Assembly: GCA_944548615.1 (NCBI GenBank)
Contig: OX155980.1
Location: 3,095,884-3,159,883, forward strand
Direction of reading: 5' to 3'
Origin: Micropterix aruncella
Lineage: Eukaryota > Arthropoda > Insecta > Lepidoptera > Micropterigidae
DNA length: 64,000 nucleotides
Shown here: positions 12,135 to 23,439 of the stretch, one piece after another
Numbering within the stretch: the stretch's first letter is position 1
Layout of the letters: every line of letters starts with the position of its first letter
Translations under genes and position numbers: made by a program
The notes under the pieces: generated by a model
Seen by the model: the letters and a program-made list of their open reading frames with translations, nothing else
The model's database searches: none
Told to the model about the DNA's origin: nothing

Positions 12135-12965
12135 TTCGATTTCAATTTTGTTATAAAAGAAGCTAATGTCTGGTATACTGCATCTGTTAACAAGTATGCC
12201 AAGATGTATGCTGCATCTGTCAACAAGGTTGAGGGCGTCCAAAAGAAATTCGTGTGCTCGCGCCAATTGGCGCGAGCACACGAATTTCGAGACATATGAG
12301 GAACGAGCGGATTACTTTAAGGACCATAACCGACATGTCTTTCTTATATGACATCCTTCATGGTTTAATTGACTGTCTAGCTTTAACTGAGCGAATTTCG
12401 TTGAGAGTGCCCCCCAGAAGTACCCGAGTTTCTCGTTTGTTTCACGTGCCCAGATGCAATATAAGCCACTTCAGCAACTCTACTATGATACGGTTACTCA
12501 GCTCTTTTAATAACAGGTTCAATGACCTTGACATTTTTTCTCTGGACAGGAAGCCTTTTCTTCACGCAGTCGAAGAAAAGCTCAGGAATGATAATTAATT
12601 TAAATATTTATAAAATACGCACTACTTATTACTTTATTATACACAATGTATTTATGTGTGTATGCATGTTTATATGTATATATATATATGCCAATAGTAT
12701 ACGTATGTATGGCCATTTATGAACGTATATTACAGATAGTGTTATAAAAATCCCTCCCTTCCATTTCCATTCCCCTATTATACTTATACATTTAAATTTA
12801 GAAATGCTTATTTTTCCTTTTTTTTTTAAAAAAATAGGTGCTTATATTATTTGCTAATTTGAAATGTATTAATGGCTATATTAATGTTAATTTATAAAAT
12901 GTTCTTTTATAAAATGAATATTATGCTGTATACATTTAGCTAATAAAAATAAAAATAAAATAAAT
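12135..12965 (+). mobile_element. LINE 3' end with RT C-terminus
   Basis: The ORF2 C-terminal tail is readable (SFLYDILHGLIDC ... RLLSSFNNRFNDLDIFSLD, ending at 12598). It is followed by an AT-rich 3' UTR and an (AAAAT)n tail near 12942-12963. Upstream, 'NKVEGVQKKFV' (from about 12210) is the usual RT C-terminal block, but a 44-bp perfect palindrome at 12245-12288 breaks the frame between the two parts. Confidence 0.75.
12245..12288. repeat. 44-bp perfect palindrome
   Basis: The two 22-bp arms meet at CCAATTGG with no spacer. It sits inside a LINE ORF2 remnant and disrupts its reading frame. Confidence 0.9.
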
Positions 12966-13071
12966 ACTGTGCCAGCGAAATCTCATTGTATGCGTACCTA
13001 CCATTAACCGCCCTACCTTTGGGTTATTTTTCAAAAAGTAGGTAAAAAATCGTTGTTTTTTCCCATTACAT

Positions 13072-13131
13072 TTCTTAATTCCTAAACTTGTGAAGTATAG
13101 AGTTTTCTTAATTCCTAAACTTGTGAAGTAT
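13072..13131. repeat. Short tandem duplication (~30 bp x2)
   Basis: The phrase TTCTTAATTCCTAAACTTGT and its continuation occurs twice in direct succession. Confidence 0.8.
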
Positions 13132-13885
13132 AAACTCGGCCGCAACTATTGCATCCCGGAAGGGACGTTACACATTCTAGGGGACGTTAACAATACTTGT
13201 TTACAATATACCAGAAATTTGTCACACGACCTGTTTATGACCCTTTTTTGTAATTATAATCGTAAGAACAAAATGACCGATCACGTTCGCTTTGTGGGTT
13301 TCGGGATTTTTTTCTTTTTATTTTTTTAATTCGGTACTTGAACGTACGGGATACATTTTGCTGCGTTCGGGCGATACTATAGCGGACGTATAATGTACGT
13401 TCGTATAGGCTGGGCAGTTAAACAGCTGGAGGAAATAAAATTCTAATAAATATTAAGGAGATGCTGACAGGTTACACTTTTTCTAAGACCTGACCAGATT
13501 CGAGGGCTTGTCAACCATTGTACCTATTTCAATTATAGTTTTATATATGTATGTCTGACTATTTAATAATTAATAACAATAATATTATTCATTCGAAAAA
13601 ATACATTTACATTGTATTAATTGCAGATTCTGCCTAACTAGGCCATAGCCCGTAATAAGAAAGACTCTATGCATGGCGATGACTTGGCGATGATTCATAT
13701 GTTATTTATTTTTACACATAGTATCAAAAAGAAACATTTTATTTATTTATTCAATTTAACAACGCATTTACAATGCGTATGCATCATATTCATATACGTA
13801 TTGTAATTAACTCATCTAGATACAGGCCTTAGTTGGCCTAGTTAGATGAGTTTTTAGGCAGGGGCCAAACACGATGTGACGGTTT
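13132..13885. other. Unassigned, includes LINE-3'-UTR-like hairpin
   Basis: No coding signal. Around 13807-13853 there is an inverted repeat (ACTCATCTA ... TAGATGAGT) holding CCTTAGTTGGCCTAG, which is the style of hairpin found in the 3' UTRs of LINEs in this window. Confidence 0.4.
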
Positions 13886-14014
13886 TTTGGTATAATTAGT
13901 CGTAACCATTGTAATAAGTACTTATAAATAAATAAATAAATAAATAATATAAACTTGTTTGGTATAATTAGTCGTAACCATTGTAATAAGTACTTATAAA
14001 TAAATAAATAAATA
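13886..14014. repeat. Duplicated LINE 3' tail
   Basis: A segment beginning TTTGGTATAATTAGTCG and ending in (AAAT)n occurs at 13886-13945 and again at 13958-14014. It looks like the last 40 bp and tail of a LINE, either tandemly duplicated or inserted twice. Confidence 0.7.
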
Positions 14015-14559
14015 TCAAAAAACAAGTATTAAAAAATATTAAAATAAAAATAAAAATTGAACGCGGCCGATATGAGCATTAGCATGTATGTACTGCTGCT
14101 GCCCAACTAAGTGCCAGGACTTGTTCCAGGGCAGCGCGCTCTATAGGTTTATATTCACATATATTCGGCAATTTGAAAAAGAAGAAAAAAGAAATATATA
14201 TTATAAATGTGATAAAATATAAAACAGATAAATAATTAAAATTATTTTATATATATTACTCTCATATTTCATTAAGCAACAGTAATCGAAAAACAGCATC
14301 TATAAAAGTAGCTACTAATTGATTACATTGAATTTAAAAGTATTTAAAAAAATATTTATATACCATTATTAGATGTTTTCCTATTATTTAAGTTATTGTT
14401 TTTTTTAATATTCTGATTGTTTATATGATCGGATTGTAACAAATTTACAATTATTTTTATTTATTTTATTTGGTTATGATATTGAACTCGTCACATTTTA
14501 TATTTGTCTTTAAAATAACAAAACCTGATTCTCATTTGCTTGTTTTTAAATATTATGTT

Positions 14560-15162
14560 TATAAATATTATGGAAAGAAATCCTTTATCTCGTGTTTTTA
14601 TTACATGTTTTTATTATTATTACGTGTTTTTATTACAACATACCCAATAACCCTACTTCACCCTCCTATCTCAAGGAGAATTTCCACCCTTTGGGAGGCC
14701 ACGGTCTTCCAGTTCGATCAAGCCGGGATAACAAACTCGCCATTCCGATACATCATTCTTCTGTTTACACGCACTCTTTTACAGTCCATTCTGCTCGTTT
14801 ATGGAATCAGCTCCCTCAATCTATCAGGCATGCACCTTCGCTGCATACTTTTAAAAAGTTGTTGAAGAAACATTTATTTTTACACAACCACTAACCAAAT
14901 ACCTCACCTTGTCCTTTCCATTATCCTTCCTTGGGCAACCTTAGCATAAGTTACTGACGTATATTTCTATAAGTTTATTTTAAATTTAACTTTACTACTT
15001 CTTTGTATACTGTACTGTGAAAATTAGGAATTATTTTATCAAATGGTTGACTGTAAGATATCGCTATAGCGATAAGTCCGCCATTTGTGCATAAATTGTC
15101 TTTTTTATAAAACCAGTGTTATATTCATTAAGTTATATTTTTATAGCACAATAAAGTTATTC
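14560..15162 (+). mobile_element. LINE 3' end with RT C-terminus
   Basis: Position 14640-14894 encodes a C-terminal RT tail (SARLWNQLPQSIRHAPSL, then FKKLLKKHLFLHN and stop). A 3' UTR with AATAAAG near 15150 follows. The upstream RT is absent, so this is a dead 5'-truncated copy. Confidence 0.75.
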
Positions 15163-15165
15163 GGT

Positions 15166-15566
15166 ATTATTGCAGTATAGGAACCTCTTCTAGATTGTTG
15201 ATTTTTTAACGTCACCAGACTATGTTTACCACGCTGATTCCGAATCTGCAATAATATTTATTCGGCCTCAATAAATAAGCGAGATATAGGCATTCAAAAA
15301 AGCGCCAAACCCGTGCATTTCGGTAGTTGAAGTTTTTTTTAATTTTAAATAATACATAAACACCTATTTGGAGGTAGGTTAGATTAGTTTTTTTTTAAAA
15401 CAACCTTAAAAACTGAGTTTAAAAAATAAAAAAATAATGTAAATTTGGTCCCGATTTTTTTTGCATCCGAAGCTTTTTTCTTTCACATTTAGCATTACAA
15501 TGATCGAATCTAGTAGTGTTTCTTTATTTTTTCGATTTCTGAGAAAGGTTCCTATACTGCAATAAT
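15166..15566. mobile_element. MITE with perfect 21-bp terminal inverted repeats
   Basis: Both ends read ATTATTGCAGTATAGGAACC(T) inward (15166-15186; reverse complement 15546-15566). The 401-bp interior is AT-rich and has no transposase, so it is a non-autonomous DNA transposon. No clear TSD is visible, so the superfamily stays open. It abuts the 3' end of the preceding LINE. Confidence 0.75.
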
Positions 15567-16800
15567 TCCAGTTCTATCTATTCTATATGTTTGTAAGATG
15601 ATGATTTTCAGAAAGCGGTAGGTGGCATCACGTCTAGCTTACGCCCCATCATCATACGGCTGACTTATTTTCCTGCCATGTCGATCGGATCTTCGATAAT
15701 GATTAATTCATAGCAGACCGCGCACATACGCGTTCACTCTATCCTTCATCCGCTAATTGGTCGCTGGAGCCAGTATCGCGAATTAGATCCATGCACCTAG
15801 CGATTATTTTATCGGCTGACTTTGATATGCTAAACGACTGCCATTAAGCAACAGAGCTGTACGGCACGTGACCACAAAAATACTCGTACGTAGGTTCTCT
15901 AAGTACATGTATTAATGACAAACGTCGATTGCGATGCCTCGGCCGATTTCATTTTCCACGCGCTGCCGTCCAAGCCGCACTAGCATCACGTCGACTCGCC
16001 GGCCGAGCCGTTATTAACAGTTGGTATTCAGCAGTATCACAATCTGTGATATTGGTAAGGTTTGGCGAACACAAGAGAAATACTGACCATGTCCTATATT
16101 TTTAATCTCATTCGAGGTAACAAAGATAACCCTATCTCTCTACCTAATATGGTTTTTTTCTTGCATGATTAATTACACAAGCCTGCAAAATTAACGTTTT
16201 AGAAAATTACAAGATAAGTTATCGTTGATTTTTATGTTACTTGGTGTACTAATTTCGAAAATGACCATTTTTCCATAACGTCTAATCGGTATATCATTTT
16301 GTATAATCGGTATTGATATTATTGCTAAAATCCTACTTGAAAAGGAATTCTCTAGAACAATTTTGCATGTACTATTTTGTAAATTTGAATCTTTGTAAAA
16401 GGTAAATTTATTTTTGAGCAATCGGTTAAATTTTTATAGGTTTAAATGGATGAATATGACAGCTGAAAACCACGGCTAAGGTGAATCTTCTGCAGATGGC
16501 TTATATTCTGTATCGGATCCTTGAACTTCTGGATGTTCCGAGCATAAAAACTCTGAAGAGATGGCAGTTGGACGCAAAGGCACTGGCACATCAGATCCAC
16601 AAGGAATGGGGCGTATGGTCGATGGAATGTTATCAGGATGAGAGATTGTCTTTTGATTTTAGCGGTTGTAGGAACCGACGGACATGGCAGGAACAGAAGT
16701 AACAATCCTAGTATGTGGCTAGTGTACCTTTTATTAATCTCGTCACTATTTATTTAAATTTGCAATTGTTACTGTTGTTTTTGTTAAACTGTTACCACTA
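15567..16800. other. Unassigned; 15600-16050 is GC-richer
   Basis: No recognisable ORF, RNA or transposon motif. A 73-codon open frame at 16481-16702 has no identifiable domain. Confidence 0.4.
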
Positions 16801-17119
16801 CCAATGTAAGCGTGAAACGGCGTTCGCATGGTTACGTTTTTGTGCATCTTTGTCTGCGAATTCGTGAGTTATTGCTGTTTGAATATTTCGGCTTTTGAAA
16901 TTTCGGCTGTCAATTTCGCTGGTCGGGTCGGATCGGAAACGTTCGGCGGACGCGACTCGTAGAGATCGTCACATTACCACCTAACTTTAACCGACTTCGT
17001 CAACATAGGGACGTGACAATCCGTTTTCTTAAGATTATCGTACGATAACGACATAAGCAAAAATTGATCGTAAAATAGTAGTTTGATCGTAACTGCTCAA
17101 TTTTTATACTCATCTTATA

Positions 17120-18154
17120 ATGGAGTGCGGAAAATGTGACAAGCCCTTACTAAGTAAAGATAAATTATCCTGCACACACTGCAGGGAACATTTTCATTTA
17201 AAATGTGCCAGTATGTTAAAGATGAACTTCAATAAACTCACTGAAAAGAATATAGCCCAGTGGCAATGTCAACAATGCACGTCCCAAGATCCACGGCATA
17301 CAAAAAATGCTGGTCTAGATAACTCTGTACATTCACCAGCACTAACTCCTACCCCAACAAGCTCAAAGAAGGCGTCACTAAGCCCAGGATCGAACTTACT
17401 TGATTTAGACGAACTAACTTCACTAATCGAAAAACATCTAACTGTCTTCAAATCATCAATAATTACGTACATAGATGACAAAATGAGCACTATATACAAA
17501 AATATGGAATCACTTAGGAAAGAAAATGAAGAAATAATCAAAACGACCGATTTCCTTGCTAATCGTTTTGATAAATTAACTGAAAGACTTGACGCTCTAG
17601 AGAAGCAGAATACCGTAATACCTATACTGCAGAAAACCAACAAGGAATTGATAGAAAAGATATCACTTGTTCATTACAAAACGGACAATTACGAACAGCA
17701 ACAGAGGAAATGTGACCTAGAAATTCGAGGAATTCCCGATGAATACGAAAACCTACAGCTTCTTATGGAAAACATTGGGTCCCAAGTGAAATCCGTCATT
17801 AAACCGGACGATATTTCTAATATTTTTCGACCTACCTACAGAAAATCGGATACAAAACCCAGGGCCATCATTGTCAAATTTAACCAGGAAGCGAAGCGGA
17901 ATATTCTACTCAAGGCCATTAAAGACCACAATAGACTCTGTAAAGATGTTAGCAAAAAATTGAATACGAAAGATTTAAGAATCTCCGGCAATATTTCACC
18001 TGTATATGTCTCAGAGCACCTAACGCAACGCACGAAGTATTTGTTAGATCGCTCAAAATCATTCGCTCGAGAACATAAATTTAAATATGTGTGGATAAGC
18101 AATGGCAGGGTATTTCATTCGAAAAAGCGATACCACAAAACCTGTTCTAATTAA
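17120..18154 (+). CDS. LINE ORF1 protein, PHD finger and coiled coil
   Basis: 344 residues, intact. The N-terminus holds a C4HC3 set: Cys3, Cys6, Cys18, Cys21, His26, Cys29, Cys50, Cys53, the spacing of a PHD finger. A Ser/Pro-rich linker follows (about 60-95), then a long charged, heptad-like coiled coil (about 115-200). The basic C-terminal third (CDLEIRGIP at about 198, then the REHKFKYVWISNGRVFHSKK end) matches the RRM/CTD-type layout of LINE ORF1 RNA-binding proteins. The expected role is to coat the LINE RNA and assist target-primed reverse transcription. Start chosen at the first ATG, immediately before the first zinc cysteine. Confidence 0.85.
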   Translation: MECGKCDKPLLSKDKLSCTHCREHFHLKCASMLKMNFNKLTEKNIAQWQCQQCTSQDPRHTKNAGLDNSVHSPALTPTPTSSKKASLSPGSNLLDLDELTSLIEKHLTVFKSSIITYIDDKMSTIYKNMESLRKENEEIIKTTDFLANRFDKLTERLDALEKQNTVIPILQKTNKELIEKISLVHYKTDNYEQQQRKCDLEIRGIPDEYENLQLLMENIGSQVKSVIKPDDISNIFRPTYRKSDTKPRAIIVKFNQEAKRNILLKAIKDHNRLCKDVSKKLNTKDLRISGNISPVYVSEHLTQRTKYLLDRSKSFAREHKFKYVWISNGRVFHSKKRYHKTCSN

Positions 18155-18555
18155 TAATGAAAATGTTTTTTTAGATCTGCATTTATAAGAACAATAATTG
18201 CTCTCTTACTAATCCAAATATTAGGTTATATTTTATTTCAATATCTTTTTAATTCTTATATATGTTATCTATGGGAAATATTGCTCTTATTTTTTTTAAC
18301 TATTTTCACTAAGGATTTATATTTTTCTGATTATTTACTAACTAGTTTAATGTTTTATTATTATTTAACCAAAATAGTCGTACTCTCACAATTTCATTGT
18401 TTAATATTCTTCTACACAGAAATAGCATACATCGATCACCTCATATATCATTCAAAGTACAACAAGCTTCGCCACCCAGTCTCTCCTTCATTCTTCTCTT
18501 CCAGTCATTTTCTGAGCATAGATTTAGTAATTAGCACATACCCTTGTTATTTTAA

Positions 18556-21518
18556 ATGCTGGATGATAATGTAGCGAATGTCATTGATGTCACTCAGCAC
18601 GAGTCTCAAGTGTCATCGAATGTCGATACTTGCAGACGAGTATTAACAGGAGGCTCGGCCCTAAGGATGCTATGCCTTAACATCAGAAGTTTGCAGAAGA
18701 ATTTGGACCAACTGCTCGTTATGATGTATGATTTAAAAATTGAATTCGACATTCTGATTTTAACGGAAGCTTGGATAGGAAAACATTTTTCTCATATAGG
18801 TATACCAGGGTACAGTTTCTTTCATACTAAAAACAACCACCTTCAAAATGATGGAGTGGGTATTTATGTAAGTGCTAAATTCACAGACATAATTGTCAAT
18901 GAGATTAATTTATTTGGAGCAAATTGCTTACATATTACATTAAACAAAAGAACTTGCATAATAGCTATTTACAGAAGTCCTTCGGTTCTTAATATTAACA
19001 ATTTCCTAAAGAGCCTAGATCGCTTACTAACACAGAATTCCAGCATCAAAAATTTAATCCTAACAGGGGACTTAAACATAGACATACATGGGAACAAAAG
19101 CAAACAGGCTAACGAATATCTAGAGCTCCTTTCGCTACATGGGCTCCACTGTCTAGTTGACACACCGACCCGAGAAGCCAATAACTCGAAAACATGTATA
19201 GACCATATCATGTGTAGATCGCCCAATCCGACAATCTCCTTAGTGTATCAAACTACAATCACTGACCATCACGTTCTTTTATTAAAAATGAACTATAATG
19301 CTGACTATCCAAAAAAAAAGGATACTGAAAATATTACAAAACAAACATATGACTATAAGAAAATACAGAAAGAAATATCTGACATGGACTGGTCGATTGT
19401 CTACAAGGAAAAGGATGTTAATACTGCCACCGAATCACTATTGCAGCAAATCCAAAAGGTGATAAATACTAATTGTACGGTTAAACTTATTAAACTAAGA
19501 CATAAAGAAAAAATATACAAACCATGGATTACGAAAGGGCTTATCTTTTGCATACATAGAAGAGATAAACTCCACTCGGCATCTCGACGTAACCCTGATA
19601 ACCTCGATTTGAAAAATCGGTCCAAGCAATATCGCAACTTGTGCAATAAATTAATCCCTAATACCAAAGTTAGATATTATAAAAACGAATTAGAGAAAGT
19701 TAACGGAGATCCAAAAAAAAACATGGAAAATTATTAACGAGATTGCTAATAGAATACCCGCCAAACATACAATTGACCAATTAATCGATGGAAATGAAAC
19801 AATCAGTAGGGATACCGCACCGCAGAGACTTGCAGATTATATAAATAAACATTTCACAAATGTTGGGCACAACTTAGCGCAAAAAATACAAAAAAGAATT
19901 ACTCTCTCGAGACATTTGCCTCCGTCGATAGATTTTCCTGTGTCTCTTTTCCTGACTCCAACAACGCCATATGAAATTATGCAAACAATAGGATCCTTAA
20001 AATTAGACTCGGCTCCTGGTATTGACAATCTTAATTCAAAAATATTCAAGCTTTCAAAAAGAGAACTAAGTTGTCCCATTTCTCATATTGTGAATTCTAG
20101 TTTTAAATCAGGCATTTTCCCCGACATACTTTAAATGTGCAAAAGTCATCCCTATTTACAAAAACGGCGATAAATTAAACATTGACAACTATAGACCCAT
20201 ATCCCTACTAAACACTCTATCTAAAATCATAGAGAAAGTGGTTAAAAAGCGTCTTTCGAAATACCTGCAAGAAAACAATATTCTATCAAAAAATCAATTT
20301 GGATTTAGAGAGGGTATGGGCACTACTGATGCTATTGCAGAGGTAACAAGTGTAATTTATGATAATGTGGATAAGAGGAAAAAATGTTTAGCTATTTTCC
20401 TAGATCTAGCGAAGGCATTCGATACTGTTTCACACGACAAACTGCTTCAGAGGTTAGGGAATGTGGGATATAGGGGTATCACTCTGGACTGGTTTACAAG
20501 CTATTTGACAAATAGGAAACAAATTATTACCGTTAACAATACACACAGTAAGCCAGAATACCTCCAGTATGGTGTCCCTCAAGGCACTGTTCTCGGGCCC
20601 ATTTTATTTCTTATTTACATCAACAAACTCTCCAATCTAGTCGGCAAAACAATTTCCTTCGCCGATGATACGGTCGTTATTTTTGAGGGCTATAACTGGA
20701 ATGAAACATTCTCCGTAGCCAATGAGGGTATTAATGAAGTACATGAATGGTTAGACAATTCTCTACTTAGCCTGAACATACATCTGAAGTACCTTACGTT
20801 CAGCAACAATAGTAAAGGCCAACCACATTTAAACCATAGACTGACCATTCATGACTGCGACAGAAATACTCAGCATTGCAACTGCACTACTCTAGAAAGA
20901 GCACAACAGGTACAATACCTGGGTATAACGATCGACAATAAGATGCGTTGGCAACCACATATTGATAAGCTGGCGATGAAGGTGCGCAAACTCGCATGTA
21001 TATTCAGGGAAATAAGAGATATTGTGGACCCGAGAACACTGAAAAACACCTACTATGCATTGTGTCAGTCAATACTATGCTATGGTATTATAGGATGGGG
21101 CGGTTGTACAAGGTCCACTCTACACCCTCTAGAAGTAGCGCAAAAATGCATTTTAAAAATAATCGCACGTAAACCGTATCGATTTCCGTCAGACACTCTT
21201 TACATCCAGTCCGAGGTTTTGGATGTAAGACAGCTTTATGTTCGCATGGCCCTAATATATACTAAAAATAAAATGACACCTTATAATCAACGAGTTGGAA
21301 AGACGAGAGCAACAAGAACTGGTGATATGATGGTGCCAAGATCTTACACAACATTTGGCCAGCGCCATTTCACGTTCATTGGCCCTAGAATGTATAACAA
21401 TCTTCCCGACGCAATTAAAAGTAGTGAGAACACATTCACTTTTAAAAAATCTCTAACTGATTGGTTGTTGGAGGTGGGTAGGGACGGTTTAGGGAATATG
21501 TTGACTGTTGTATTTTGA
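18556..21518 (+). pseudogene. LINE ORF2: APE endonuclease and reverse transcriptase, two frameshifts
   Basis: Endonuclease part (18556-19730): LCLNIRSL, LTEAWIG, GDLNIDI, CIDHIM and TDHHVLLL are the ordered catalytic motifs of an AP-endonuclease-like domain that nicks the target. The frame breaks in an A run near 19712, where KKTWKIINEIANR resumes in another frame. It breaks again near 20131 (CTTTAAATG, one extra T), after which KCAKVIPIYKNGDKL continues. RT part: NYRPISLL, FGFREGMGTTDA, FLDLAKAFDTVSH, YGVPQGTVLGPILF, SFADDTVVIF and the C-terminal tail ending 21518. The catalytic residues are all present. If the frameshifts are assembly errors the element could be intact. Confidence 0.9.
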
Positions 21519-22087
21519 ATGATAGTATTTAGTACTTAGTATTTAGTTTTTCCATGATAATTTTAAATGACTATTATAGGTATGTGAGCGTCATATCAAT
21601 ATGTAATTGATTTATATAGGTATATTATTTTAGTTTTTATTTTTATTTATTTTGGTTTTATTATTATTTTCGTATAAATATATGTATGTGTATGTGTGCA
21701 TATATGGATATATATTTTATCTATAGATGTATATAAGTATCTATCCATATTTGTATATGCGTAAATATTTGTAGTTTTATATTTGTCGATTTAAAAATAA
21801 GTACTAACTATAGATTAAGTTGACAGTGCACACTTAATATCATCATTAAAAGTCTGCCTTAGAACAGGCCTAGGCCTAGTTAGGCGACTGTGTCAATCAT
21901 TAAAAATAATGTCGCATCAATTTCTTGCTAACATCTTAATCAAATATGACATTAATTTTTTACTAGATGTTTTACTACTAAATAAATAAATAAATCATCA
22001 AAGTGGTTTTTCGGCTCCCTCCATGTCATAGGAATTCCAAATCGTAAAGTGTAGATCTATAAGTGATATAATAAATAAAAGCTTTTA

Positions 22088-22118
22088 TGAATGCATGCAT
22101 GCATGCATGCATACATAC
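22088..22118. repeat. (CATG)n/(CATA)n microsatellite
   Basis: Short simple repeat just downstream of the LINE tail. Confidence 0.8.
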
Positions 22119-22886
22119 AAGCTTTTGTTTCCTATGTCATAATTTTCAAATTTACCAATAAAAAATATAATACAATTTTTCACTCAATATTAATTAACAT
22201 ACGGTATCGTATGGCCAACGAATTGTTTTAAGAATAGATGACGTTAGGTCGACAACTGACCCCGCTGCTTAGGAACGTAAGTTTCCATATTCCCCCGGTT
22301 TTTCGCCTGAGTGAGTCGACTGCCATAGAGGTTCCCCCGAATTGGAACATCCGACCCCAACTGTCAACAGGGACAAACAGAGATAGTTGAATTCCAAAAA
22401 AATGTTGTTTTGCATCGATAATTATTCGCTTATATTCACATAGCGAGCACATTTGTATGCGGAAAATACGCACTCACCCACGCAAATTGCATTGGCGTCG
22501 GTCGCTTCGCAGTTTAAGGACGTTCAACAAAATTTTTAGTTCATACATTATTTGTTACTTGTTGTTCGTTTGCAGCACCTAAGATACAATCAATATTCCG
22601 TAGATTAAAAGACAGAAAAAAGTTATAAAAGAGAGACTACACGAGTTGCAATTGAAGATATACTCCAGCCATGTCATTCTTAAGCCGGGTTTGGTTTACA
22701 AAACACGCATTGAAAAATAAAAAAACACGCAATGACGCCCTTAAAAACACGCAATTAATACTAAATAAAATATACGTGTGGCACTCGGGGACTGCCGCGG
22801 TAAAGCTATTGCATAGCATTTTTGACAACTTATGCAATTATAATTATTCATTTATTTTATTTATTTTATTTTTTCTGATATCAGAT
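22119..22886. other. Unassigned
   Basis: No recognisable coding sequence. 22640-22830 contains several 'AAAACACGCA' repeats that look transposon-derived but cannot be classified. Confidence 0.4.
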
Positions 22887-23048
22887 AACTGCCCCCTGGT
22901 ACCTTTTGGTTGGCCTCTAATGGGCTTGTTGGCGGAGCTAGATAGTAGATTCTCTTGTCTCTAAATCTTCTACGTTCATCCCACGGCTGAAAGAACGATC
23001 ACATATCGTTATACCAGCCTGGAGTGACGGGTTCGGCCGTTGTAGCCG
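22887..23048 (+). repeat. AB element subfamily 2, 3' end only
   Basis: The last ~160 bp of an AB-type element, homologous to 36410-36690 and 32287-32679. It ends GTAGCCGACACCG. It carries the stem AACGAT-CACAT-ATCGTT and the uninterrupted site CTGAAAGAACGATC, whereas the two other subfamily-2 copies have a LINE fragment inserted there. 5'-truncated. Confidence 0.75.
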
Positions 23049-23439
23049 ACACCGACCTATCTACTACTATATATGCTACATTAGAAGCATTCCTGGTTGC
23101 ACTCTTTCAAAACACACAGCAAATATGTTTAAATTATTGAACGCCCCCGTTTATTTAGCCCTCACACGTGAGTTACAAACAGACGCTAATATAGATGCAC
23201 GCTAAATAATACATAAAACACGTATGTATCTACCCGGTGTTCATAAAACAAACCGATTCACAAACGTAATTGCGCGGAAAAATCGTTACTAATAAATTAT
23301 TGACTTCGAATGAAAAAAATATAATCCGATGGTGTCAATTTCTTGCTGCACATCTGACAGATTCAATATTGGATGGAATCCAGGTGTAGAATATAGTTTG
23401 TTTCATCTGTCATTGTTTTTTTGCTTATAACATCATTTT

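Larger units (their letters stand above)
16800..21992 (+). mobile_element. Nearly complete CR1/Jockey-group LINE
   Basis: Order: GC-richer putative 5' UTR (~16800-17119), ORF1 with a PHD-type finger, ~400-bp AT-rich spacer, ORF2 with APE endonuclease and RT, 3' UTR, and an (AAAT)n tail ending at about 21992. The 5' boundary is inferred from composition only. Two single-base frameshifts in ORF2 are the only obvious lesions, so the copy is young. A minus-strand copy of its last ~430 bp lies at 25719-26157. Confidence 0.85.
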